From contig CM041465.1 in NCBI GenBank assembly GCA_023213395.1, positions 10,416,001 through 10,480,000 on the forward strand: a stretch of DNA of 64,000 nt. Direction: 5' to 3'. The first letter of the stretch is position 1, and every line of letters begins with the position of its first letter. This document shows positions 34,429 to 44,804 of this stretch, piece by piece. This stretch comes from Cycas panzhihuaensis. Lineage: Eukaryota; Cycadophyta. Below the pieces are notes generated by a model, which made no database searches, had not been told where the DNA came from, and saw only the letters and a program-made list of their open reading frames with translations. Position numbers and translations under genes: made by a program.

Positions 34429-35493
34429 TGATTCAAATTTGAATGGAAAAGTAACGACTTAATCTAATTGAAATAAATCCAGAACAAATTTACAATAATA
34501 TTACATTATTTTGAAGATATTCAAAATTTCTCTTACAAAATTTCTTATGTTTGTGCTCTTTTGAACATGAAAAGGACTGCCATAGCAAGTTGGGAGAGAA
34601 GAAAATAGTGTTGGGTGCTTTTCGGCTATTGCACGTTCTCTGGAACCACTGTTACTGAAGTTTGCATGGAGTTTTGGTTGCCAACAACCAAAAGAATCCT
34701 TTTCTTGGAGAAGAATTCTACCGGTGTCTCTTTCTTGGACAGTTGCGACTACTTTTTTTCTTCCCTCAGCTGCAACTTCACTTTCTTGGGCTCCTTCACT
34801 ATCCCCACGAACAGATTTGGGCACTGCTTTGTCACTCCTTATGTATTTCCATTTCGTTTTCTCTCTTGCACAGAATTTTCCATGTTGGAGCCGTTCTTCT
34901 TTTCCAGAAAGTAATTTTTGAAGAACGTTTCTCGAATCTTGCTCCTTGGACTGCATCTATGCCTGTTGATGTCCTCTCCTCTATCCTCTATGAAGAGATC
35001 TCACTTTTTTAAAATCCTAGAATGCATGTTTCTTCTGCAATGGGTTTTCCGTTGTCCTATTCTTCAACGGATTCTAAACAGTTAACGAAATCCTGCTTAA
35101 ATCTATGTAATTAAGAGGTTTTCCTCTTTAATCGTGTAGAGGACACATGCGAAAAGATCCTCCTAAAATTCGGTGTAAAATAGACTCTGTTTCCCCCGCC
35201 AAAATCGCTGCCATTTTCTAAATTTCCATTTTCTATTTTCTGTCGTCCATGGAATTGCCTCGACCTCGGCGAGGTTATGCTGCAATGCCAAGGTTGCATC
35301 TCGACCAGTGTTTTCACCGCAAAGAAGGTTGGGTCTCAGTCAGCAAGGTTGCGTTTCAGTTAGCAAGGTTGCATCTCAGTCAGTGGGGTTGCGCCTGCAG
35401 TCCGTAAGGTTGTGTCTCATTGCACTTGTAGACTAGTCAATCATTTTACTTGCAGTTGTGGTTTCACCTCTTAAAGATCCAAAAAATGGATCA
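34429..35493 (-). repeat. 5' LTR of gypsy 1, copy A
   Basis: 1065 bp. The ends match the left LTR, but it contains about 400 bp (34875-35285) missing there and a shorter minisatellite (35286-35425). PBS abuts at 34411-34422 after a 6 bp spacer. Confidence 0.88.
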
Positions 35494-35498
35494 GAACT

Positions 35499-35598
35499 TT
35501 TGTATTATACTCCAGAAAACCAAGTTGTTGATGCCCTTACAAAACCCTTAAGTGGAGAGAAATTTACCTCATTTAAAAATAGGTTAGGAATTAAATAG
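35499..35598 (+). pseudogene. copia RNase H C-terminus, copy A
   Basis: YYTPENQVVDALTKPLSGEKF followed by a LGIK end and a TAG stop at 35596-35598: the usual end of a copia polyprotein. It joins to 15009 when gypsy 1 is removed. Confidence 0.88.
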
Positions 35599-35608
35599 AT
35601 TAAACATT

Positions 35609-35872
35609 AAGAGGAAGTATTAGAAGTAATGTTTTATCTATGATATTCCTAGTATACTTTATAAAGATTAAGTTGTATTTAAAATACATTATGGGGGTCG
35701 TGTATCACTTCCCCTATTTCTCTCAAAATGGCAAGTGGCAAGATCACATTAAGTGTTTGCTATTTATCCTATATAAGATGTAATGTATTTATAGATTCAT
35801 TTTTTATTAATGAAGCATTGAGAGTTCTCTTTATAGATACGAACTGAAGACTACATGTAGTACTATCAAATT
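35609..35872 (+). repeat. PPT and 3' LTR of the copia element, copy A
   Basis: AAGAGGAAG at 35609-35617 is the polypurine tract; the LTR starts TATTAGAAGTAATG at 35618 (TG changed to TA). A promoter-like CTATATAAG lies at 35769. Its right end is not fixed by a second copy; it lies before the inverted repeat at 35873. It does not match the LTR at 5707-6097. Confidence 0.65.
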
Positions 35873-36692
35873 GGTTGATAGCTACCAAATATTACAAAAA
35901 GACTTTGAAAAATGGTATGAATGAAATGTCGTTTTGGCAAATGGGCCTCCATTTTTTACTTAAATCACAAACCATCAATGAAAAATACATGTAATGACTT
36001 TGATACTATGTTAGATTAGTATTAGGATCTAATATTGATATGTATTTAATAATAAAACATAATAAAACAAATCAAACTACACAAATGAGATCAAAATAAG
36101 AGCAAATATACTGAGCAAATAACTATGGGCAAATTGGTTGCACCGTGCATCTCCATTTTAGCAAAGCTTCCGTATCAATAAAATTCTAATATAAAAATAA
36201 GATGTGTGGTGCTTAATTTATAAGTGTATTATAAATATTTATAATAATAGTCTTAGTTGACATATCAATAAATGTGGCAAACCTGACTCAATTATACAAT
36301 ATGATAAAATTATAATAAGGGGACATCTAATGTATATATTGCATAGGTATGAAAATAATACATTATAATGAAGGGGTCATTACAAGTTTTAATAAAGCTA
36401 TGTTAGAATAGAGATGTACGGTGTAACCAATTTATCTATAGCCTTTTTGCTTAGCATATTTGCTCATATTTGATCTCATTTGTGTGGTTTAATATGCTTT
36501 GATGAGTTATTTGTCTAAATGCACATTGATTTTAGATCTTGATATTAATCTAACATGGTATCAAAGCCTGCTACATGTATTTTTCATTGATATTTTATGA
36601 GTTATGTGAGAAATAGAGTCTCCTTTACCAAAAATAGTACCTTGTTCACATTGATTTTTAAGATTTTTCATAATATTTGGTATCCATCAACC
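35873..36692. repeat. Inverted pair of LTR ends with outward primer sites, copy A
   Basis: Arms of about 296 bp (35873-36168 and 36397-36692) are inverted copies, with a 228 bp spacer. In each arm an LTR end CTAACA is followed by a Met-tRNA primer site pointing outward: TGGTATCAAAGCC at 36556 on plus, and TAGTATCAAAGTC (one base changed) on minus near 36010, each with about 120 bp of leader. This is two copia-type 5' ends placed head to head. Confidence 0.75.
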
Positions 36693-38828
36693 AGTTTTAT
36701 GTTACTATAGGTAGTGTTAAACTTGTATCAACTTCAAAATATAGATTTTCAAGCCCATTGCAATCCAATGGTCACATGGTTCTATTTTTGGCTAAAAATT
36801 AGGAAAACAACCCATTATTTTCTCTATTTAGTCCCTGTTCAACCCTAAATCCATTCATGTAGACTCTAATTTTCTCCTAAATGAAGATCCCTCACATTTG
36901 ACAATCCTCTAAATTTGCTCAACTATTATTCTAAGCAATGCTAAAGAGTTATTAGTGAATTTTAACCCATATTTATGTGTGGCTCCTTCATGTACTCCAA
37001 CAACTTATTTTCACTCTTTATAGTTCTATTTATCACTATTTCAAATTATAGAAAGTTGATTTACTCCTTGTGTCACTATTGAATACCATCTGGAGTAGAA
37101 ACAATTAGAAATGATTATGTTTAGAGTAGATTCAACTCACTGCAGGTCACCCAAGTCACATAGACTATGTGAATTCATTCGATTGATAAAATGATTTAAT
37201 TATTTTATTTTTAATCTTTATTTTCCATATAGTTTAAGTTAAATTAAGTGCAATTTAACTTAGGATTGAGATCTTCATAAGGGAACTGTAATTTGATCAC
37301 ATTTAACCCTATATGATTGGGGTTTAATAGTCAAAAGGAACAAACTTCAAAGAAATTAAGTTGCTTCTGATACTTTTTTAATGGTAAAAAATCATATGTG
37401 ATATTTGATATATTTTAAAGTCTAATCAACTCCTTAGTAGTCTAGCCTATGGTCAAATGTATTCATAATGAGACTGAGGGCTAGCTAGCAAAAGGGGCTT
37501 AAGTCATCCCCATTCATATTTTTTATCATAAATGGTATTTATCACATGTTTTGCCATAACTTCTCAACGGGAAGTTAGATTTGGGTACCGTCTAAACCAT
37601 TGGAAAGCTAATTTAGATGACTACAATCAGAAGCCATTTCAAAACTAATTTGAGCTTTTTTATAGGAGTTTTAAGATGCTTAAATTGACCCTTTTGTTTG
37701 AATAGTCATAAACTATTTTTCACTAATTGAAGGCTTAAATTTTATTCTGTATAAGGTTTTTTTATGTTGTATGCTATTGGTATCTGTTAGCAGGCTATTC
37801 TAATCTAATTTCTTAGCTAATAAGTTCTTGTAATTTTGTTATTATAGGTGTTATTGAGGGATTGAGGTAGATCTTCTTAGAGTAAAATCCATTAAAGAGT
37901 TCTTTAAACCCTATAATCTCCTTTTAATTTTTGTATTTTCTTTCATTTTTTACCTTCTTTTATTAAAAAGAACCCTGTGAATAAATAAGAACACATTAAA
38001 ATCCATATTCAACTTGAAAGATTAATAAATATAATTCCTAATCTATTAACAAAACTATACTAACCTTGTAAGGGGAATGATTAAGATTATTGAAGTTACC
38101 ACTCTATATATGTCTTTGGTATTCCTTGAATTCTATAGATATTAGAGAAAACCATTAGCTATAAGGTGTATTAAGTGATAAGTTGAGGTGGGAAACTTAT
38201 CCTTTAGAGTTTGGGGACTATACTATACTTAGAAGGGATGAGTACCTTTTTTGTAGTTCTCAGCTGAATCTATTGTTAGGTATAAGTCTGGTGTGGGTGG
38301 ACCAATAAATTAACGGGGTCTTTAACCTTTTTTGCAACCCACGTACTAAGATATATTGAGCCTTGAGTTCATGTACTAGTATATAGGGTCCCTAGTTTAC
38401 CACTTATCGGTAGGTACCACTAGAAAAGATAGTAACTGTGAGCTTCCTTGGAGACCTATAAATATAGAATTCTAGAATAGTAGCCCCTTAGACAAATAGG
38501 ACACAAGCATAAAAGACTTAAAAATTAAAGCACTTCAAATATGGTAGCCTAAATACTCCTATCTAACATTATTAAACTTAATGACCTAAACAATTTGTAG
38601 CTTGGAAGTAATAAGTGAATAACCTTCTCATCAGACCCAGTCCATAAAACCCATGAAAAGGAAAACAAATAAGGCACAAAGAGCTCTGAAGAAACAATTA
38701 ATAATATTGAATAGTATTGATAAAAATAAGATGATGATTACAACATGACAACGACTGTATATATAGGTATATTGAGCCTGTTATTTATCGAGAGACGTAA
38801 CCTTTAAGAATTTTAAGAGGTTCATAAC
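36693..38828. other. AT-rich DNA with no recognisable gene, copy A
   Basis: Leader-like DNA of the right-hand copia end, then AT-rich sequence with a 'gccataacttctcaacggg' LTR-like stretch near 37550. The part up to 38829 is the LTR of gypsy 2, whose left limit I could not define. A TATATATAGG box near 38758 fits an LTR promoter on the minus strand. Confidence 0.45.
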
Positions 38829-41800
38829 AATTCCTCCCTTTTAAGATGTTTCGCCCATGAAACGTTCATTTCTTAATTCAAGATGAAGCTTGATAAAATC
38901 AAAGGATTCCTAAGAAGCATCTTCTATAGGTAATTGTTTCCATTTGATCAAATATTCTCGAATAGTTCTTGACTATAGCTAGCATTCTCGAACTTCAAGG
39001 ATAGCTTCTAGTAATAAGATTAATTTGCCTTCTTCATCTAAGAGAGGCAAGCCTGTTTGTACTTGTACATGATCTCCTATTTTCTTTTTAAGACATGACA
39101 CATGAAATAAATTGTGTAATTTTGAGGTTGGAAGTTCTAGGGCATAAGCAACTGCTCCACTTTTTTATTGAACTCAAAAAGGACCATAAAATCAAGGACT
39201 CAATTTTTGTTTTTGAGAGTTTTTTAATGATGCTTACATGTATGGTTGCATCCTCACATAGACCTAATCTCCTACTTCGAATATTCTTTCTATTTGATTT
39301 TTATCAGCTTGTTGTTTCATACGATTTCTTGCTTATTCTAAATGTCGCTTTAATATTTGAATTACATTCTATGATTCTTGGAGATAGTCATTAACTGTTA
39401 GAACCTTATTATCCTTTTTTAACTAATCTTTTAATTAAGTTGGTCAGGAGCCATATAATGCTTGATAAGGGATCATTTTAATGGGTAAATGGTAAGAAGA
39501 GTTATACTATGCTTCAGCTAAATGTAACCATTTGACCCACAAATGTTGTTTATCTATTACATAATTTCGTAAATAATTCTCTAAACATTTGTTAATTGGT
39601 TTAGTTTATCCATCTGTTTGCAGATGATAGCTGGTACTCATATCTAGTTTTGTACATACTTATCGAAACATTTCTTTCCAGAAATGACTTAAGAATTTGG
39701 GGTCTCTATCACTAATAATAGTCTACCGAAAGCCATGTAACTTGTGAATTTCTTTGATAAATACTTTAGCCAATTGCTGAGCTTTATAATTAGATTGGAT
39801 GGCTATAAAATGAGCAAACTTTGTTAAACAATCCATAACCATATAGATAGCATCTTTCCCTTCTGATTTTGGTAAACCTATGATAAAATCCATGCTAATA
39901 CTTTTCTATTTTTTTTATGGAATAGGAAGAGGTTGGAGCAGACTAGGAGGAGCAATACATTCATATTTATTAACTTGGCATACTGTGCATTCAACTATAA
40001 ATTTCTTTATGTCCTCTTTCATTCCTTTCTAGAAAAATGATTGTTTGACTCACAAATATATTTTATAAAATCCTTCATGTCCTGCGGTAGGTACTACATG
40101 TGCCTCATTTAATATCTTATTATGAAAGGTTGAGTTTGAACCTAAGAATATTCATCCTTTATACCATAGAATATCATTTCTCCATTCGAATTTGTCTTCT
40201 TTTCCTTGTTGCATTCTTTGAATAAGTTGTTGAATGTTAGGATCTTTCACATACTCTGATTGTAAATCCATGATCCATATCGGTTCTATCATTGAGACAA
40301 TCTTTGGTTGAGATTCTATATTCTCTTCATCTTTTCATGACAAGGCATTAGCTACCACATTATTTTTACCCTTATTATATGTTATGTTGAAATTAAATGC
40401 TTGAATTTTACTTATCCATTTTTGTTGTTTAGGGGATAATTCTTTTTGTCTTAGTAAATATTGTAAACTGTTATGATCTGTCTTGACTATAAATTTGCTA
40501 CCTAATAGATACTGATGCTATTTAACTAAAGCATATATAATGACTAGCATTTCTTTATCATAAGTTAACTTGATAATTTCTCGGTTATTTAGCTTTCTAC
40601 TTTCAAATGCAATGGGTTTACCTTCTTGCATTAGTACTGTATTGATTCCTGTTCCTGATGCATCACATTCTATTATAAAAAATTTAGAAAAATTAGGTGA
40701 TGTAAGCATTGATAACTGGGTCATTATTTGCTTGACTTATTCAAAACATTTTGTTGCTTCTTGATTCCATTGAAAAGAATCCTTTTTTAATAAACAAGTT
40801 AAGATAACTATTCTCTGTGCATAATTTTTTACAAAACATCGATAATATCCTGTTAAACCTAGAAATCCTCAGAGTTTCATAATATTTTTGGGTATCAACC
40901 ATTCTTGAATTGTCTTAACTTTCCCTGGGTCAGCTCTAATTCCTTCTTTTGATATAAGATGACGCAGATATTTTATTTCTTTCATTCCAAAATAACATTT
41001 CAATTTGTTAGCATAGAACTTTTTTTCCTTTAAGGTACTCAGTACTTAGGCAAGATGATTAATGTATTCTCCCCATTGTTTACTGAATATTAATATGTCG
41101 TCAAAGAAGACTAAGACAAACTTCCCCAAGAAAGGTTTTAGAACTTGATTTATTATAGCTTGGAATGTGGCTGGGGCATTGGTTAGGTCAAAGGGAATTA
41201 CCTTGAATTCATAATGACCATGGTATGTACTGAAGGTTGTTTTGTATGTATCTTTTTTTTTTTTTTATTAGATAAAATGAATTTTTAGTGGGTTTAAAAG
41301 AGGATCCCACAACCTATTACATCAGGAAATATATTGCATCCAGGTTTTATATGACCGTGATAGCCCCACGGTCTAGGCTAGAGAGCTAGATGCCGGGACA
41401 AGCCCCACTGGCCACCGTTGAGATCATGTCCTTCTCTATCAGAACCATGAGGTCCATAAGGAAATCAGTCTTCCACACTTAGCCATCTGTCTCACTCCCG
41501 GTTTGCGAGAAAGTCACCGGTTTATTTCCTTCTCTCGTAGTATGCCTTATACGGACTTACGCCCCCCTTAATGATTTCCTTAGCATCGTTAAATAAGGGT
41601 TGGAATCTCCAATCTGGGAGAGCCTCGTCTTTCAGTGTTTTTACCACAACCTCAGAGTCCCCCTCAATTACCAGTCTCTGAATATTTCCTTCCATAGCAA
41701 GATCAAGAGCTTTAAGCATAGCATGCATCTTAGCATAATGATTTGTCTGGCAATTATAGAATTTCGCGAAGGCCCAAATAGGGGACCCAATGTCGTCCCT

Positions 41801-42438
41801 ACAAATACCTCCACCCCTAGCATCCCTGGGATTCCCTTTTTCTACGCCATCAAAATTTATTTTGATCTAGGGCTCCTCGAGAGGTAGTCACCTACTACAT
41901 TTGGGCTTTTCAACCTCAAAAGCTAGTTCTATACCCCATTTGCTCAGAATCCTATTCTCTGTTAGGGACATATGATTTTCTTTAACATTTCTGACATTCT
42001 CTCTTATGTCCGTACAAATTCTGTTGAAAATAGCAATCTGGTCCAGCTGGTTCACCTAAAAAATTCTACGGTTCCTCTCTTTCCATATGTTCCAGGCTAG
42101 TATCGGGAGTGCACTCTTCCAGATACAGTTGATAACCTAATTTTAAATCAATTTTAGAAAATATTCTTCTCTATGTAATTTGTCTAGTAATTCATCAATT
42201 CTTGGTATAGGAAATTTATTTTTTATTGTAACTTTATTTAGTTCTTAATAATCTATGCACATACAGTAAGATCTATCTTTTTTTCTTACTAAGATTATCG
42301 ATGCTACAAATGGGGTTTTATTGAGAGTTATTGCTCCTATATCTGATAATTCTTGAACGATCTTTTAAATCTCATTCTGATAATGATGTGGTTGTTTATA
42401 GGGCTGGATAACAATTAGATTAGTGCCTACTTCTAATT
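38829..42438 (-). mobile_element. Ty3/gypsy chromovirus 'gypsy 2', copy A (truncated)
   Basis: Minus strand. The 3' LTR begins TGTTATGAACC at 38829 after a purine tract AAAAGGGAGGAAT. Going right: chromodomain-like end (YLIKWKQL) near 38900-39000, integrase to about 40300 (with the QTDGQT motif near 39610), RNase H including the frame 40724-40518 (IIECDASGTGINTVL, YDKEMLVIIYA), RT from 40860 to 41250 and 42128 to 42438. RT is interrupted by a LINE and the element is cut at 42438 by the duplication junction, so gag and protease are absent in this copy. Confidence 0.82.
41253..42127 (-). mobile_element. 5'-truncated L1-type LINE
   Basis: Present only in copy A. The left end is a T run (41253-41266), i.e. 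a poly(A) tail on the minus strand after TTTATCTAAT. The minus strand encodes the end of a plant L1 ORF2: a zinc-binding WKERNRR-like part near 42070, then INFDGVEKGNP near 41860 and the RNase H frame 41728-41522 with MHAMLKALDLA and IEGDSEVVVKTL. About 17 bp of target seen in copy B are missing here. Confidence 0.88.
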
Positions 42439-42459
42439 TAATAATGATTTTATATATTG
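42439..42459. other. Junction of the tandem duplication
   Basis: Gypsy 2 sequence shared with 61207 stops at 42438 and chimeric-element sequence shared with 8933 starts at 42460. Between them lie about 21 AT-rich bases that match neither parent, as left by non-homologous end joining. Confidence 0.75.
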
Positions 42460-42535
42460 ACTCAAAAATCATTTGCTTCCTCTGTCAAAACTGGTTGCTC
42501 CACCAGTAAATCATTCTCTATCATGTGTCATGAAA

Positions 42536-43164
42536 TCAATGTCGACCATGAGAATAATCATCTCGATCATGTGCAATAGAGGAGCCTCCCCTAGGTCCAG
42601 GAAATTGTGCAAATTACAATCTTAAGAAGCTAAATCACGTTCATTTTCGTTGAATTTATAACCTTGCAGAGCTTTCAAGGTAGTTGCTGCACAACTTGCA
42701 TTGGTAAAATCCATAAAACATAGAACAATAGGGTCACCTCTAATATGTCTAGCTTCCTTATTTATTAGCCTAACTTCCTTGAAGCCAATGAAAGTACGGT
42801 AAATGTGAGTTGCTTCTCTTCATGTACAATCTACAGGAAGACCTTCAACAAATAGTGTATTGCATGCACCTGATCGAAGATGTTCTTCAGGCCTCCTTAA
42901 AGGATCTCTAAGAATATCTGGCCATCCCTTTCCAACAATGGTTGGATCTATACTTCCAATTCCTAGCCTTTGGCTTATTAAAATAGAATCATCAAGAGCA
43001 GAGTAAGACAAACCACTACCAGCAGTTCTACCCAGTCCTATTCCACCTAGACCACGAAGATCACCTCTTGATAAACCAGCTGTGCCATATGGAGGAATCC
43101 TATTTCGAATATAATAGTCATAGGCTAGTCTAAAGGGATCTTTTTCCCTCAACAAATGATTACC
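42536..43164 (-). pseudogene. RRM protein fragment (copy 3)
   Basis: Same gene piece as 9009-9640. The frame 43155-42820 is open from MLREKDPFRLAYDYYIRNR through the Gly-rich part to NTLFVEGLPVDCT, then a TGA stops it inside the RRM where copy 2 reads Gln. The rest of the RRM is readable down to the stop at 42536-42538. Confidence 0.75.
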
Positions 43165-43289
43165 ACCTCTGTCTCATAAGGTAGATAACCAACACATCAT
43201 GGCTACCTGGTGTAAGAGGATTGAACTCGCAGTGGGATACGCTTATTAGGAAATATTTCCAGTTTCAAAAAGTGAAAGAAGCCCTTTAA

Positions 43290-43672
43290 ACCTACATGAT
43301 GCTCATACTTTTCATGGATTCATTGATGTCCTTTGCCAGAGAAGGAGACTGAAAGAAGCCTGCAATGTTTTGGATGAAATGTTGATGAACAATTGCAAGC
43401 CTAATGTGGGTACTTATATGCTACTTATTATAACATTGTACACAGTTCAAAGATCTAATGATGCCTTGATCCTTTTCCATGATATGGAGAAGAGGGATGT
43501 TGTTCCCATTAATGAAATGTTCACCGTGCTCATCCACAGACTCAAAGCACATAGAAAAGAAGAAGCCCAGAGACTGTTAGGTCTGATGTTGGATAAGGGA
43601 TATCTGATCATGGGAATTTTGATGGTGTTATTTCTTGGTAGTTGGCAATTCTCACTTGCTTGTAGCCTCTGA
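43290..43672 (+). pseudogene. PPR protein fragment (copy 3)
   Basis: Same piece as 9730-10122: MNNCKPNVGTYMLLIITL, RSNDALILFHDMEKRDVV, KEEAQRLLGLMLDKGY. Two to three PPR motifs, no start or end of a real gene. Confidence 0.75.
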
Positions 43673-44293
43673 ACATTCCTAGCATAGCATTAAGAGATCT
43701 GGCATTTTACAGACATGGTCAATGAAAATAGAGAGAATTCTGGTTTAATCTACATAACCTCCAACACAATTCTCATTAGTCTTCATAACCTCACTTCCTT
43801 CTCATTTCTTGACTTCATCAGAATTTATTATGGATGGGACCACAGAATTGATAGGGGCATACAAGAGAAACTGAGGGCTATTTTTTATTTATTTTTTGGA
43901 CAGATAAGATCTTCTTTCATCCATAAACCTTTATCCCCATACAAAAATTTTATAAATACTTAGGAATTGATTTTACTCAGTATTTCAGCACAAGCCTAGC
44001 TGGTACAACCTCTTTATTTTCAGATGGAATTCAAAGGCTATCCATATGTCATCAAAACTCACATGAACACAGGTTTCTTTCTTCAAAATAATCAAAGGAA
44101 TAGTATTACTTGGAGAGATTTTATCTTCTATCAACCTTGGCTTGACCGGTGTCTTCAGAAAATAAATCCTCAACATGACAGAAACAAATCTGTAGACCCA
44201 CCTCCTTGGTTGAATGCTCTACCCTTCACTCGAATTCTCTTCTCTCAATCTTCTCACTCTTCTTCTTATAGCAGGATAACCTACTCTGTTCCA

Positions 44294-44591
44294 TGTTAAG
44301 TTTTAACATGGAAGGTATCAATCACCACATATTCCACAAGGTTAATAACCAAACATAACCTTCACTTTATTAATATAAGCATAACTCTAATACATCAAGG
44401 ACTCAATATGAGTCACTATGATGACTTGTCTTTTATATTACTTTCAACCACCTTTATATAAGAATAGGTGAGAGGGCATACATCAAAGGTAATGCATGTG
44501 GGACTATTGCTTTTACCCAAACTGACTTAACTAATGATAGATCACTCTAATACTATTGACCCTAAGACTCATTAAACATTATATTCTAACA
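44294..44591 (-). repeat. LTR of the chimeric element, copy 3
   Basis: 298 bp, begins TGTTAGAATATAATG on the minus strand; counterpart of 10769-11067. Confidence 0.9.
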
Positions 44592-44804
44592 ATTTTTAAT
44601 GCGATAGTCTAAGTCATCGATAGGTGATAGTAAAATACATATCACGTCATCATTCATCATGCATTATAAAATAAAAATCAATATGTTTCATCATCAAAAC
44701 ATAGTCTAACTCATCATTAAATAGGTCCATCATTCATTTTTTATGAAACCATATAAGAAATATATGCAAAGACACATATATAAACCAAAGGCTAGGTTTT
44801 GGTA

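Larger units (their letters stand above)
15010..35493 (-). mobile_element. Ty3/gypsy element 'gypsy 1', copy A, split by a nested insertion
   Basis: Minus-strand element with LTRs at 15010-15739 (3') and 34429-35493 (5'). The right flank carries GAACT (35494-35498); the left flank reads AAACT (15005-15009), while copy B still has GAACT on both sides, so the left copy has mutated. PBS TGGTATCAAAGC (minus) is at 34411-34422 and a purine tract AAAAAAGGGGAG lies just right of 15739. The insertion point is in the RNase H of the copia body. The interior order on the minus strand is gag, zinc knuckle, protease, RT, RNase H, integrase. The 13.9 kb GC-rich element interrupts gag at 19519-33466. Confidence 0.92.
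8933..42438 (+). repeat. Segmental tandem duplication, copy A
   Basis: Matches 42460-61207 in order and orientation over its whole length, except for two blocks present only here: 19519-33471 (LTR element plus one copy of its target duplication) and 41253-42127 (LINE). Without them the unit is about 18.7 kb. It includes part of the chimeric element, the copia body, gypsy 1, the inverted LTR pair and most of gypsy 2. The junction to copy B is at 42439-42459. Confidence 0.88.
42460..44591 (-). mobile_element. Chimeric copia-type element, copy 3 (truncated)
   Basis: Counterpart of 8933-11067: RRM fragment, PPR fragment, leader and one LTR at 44294-44591, followed by ATTTT. The gag-like and LIFEGUARD parts and the other LTR lie outside the duplicated unit. 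The PBS is altered (the minus strand reads TGGAACAGAGTAGG). Confidence 0.85.
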
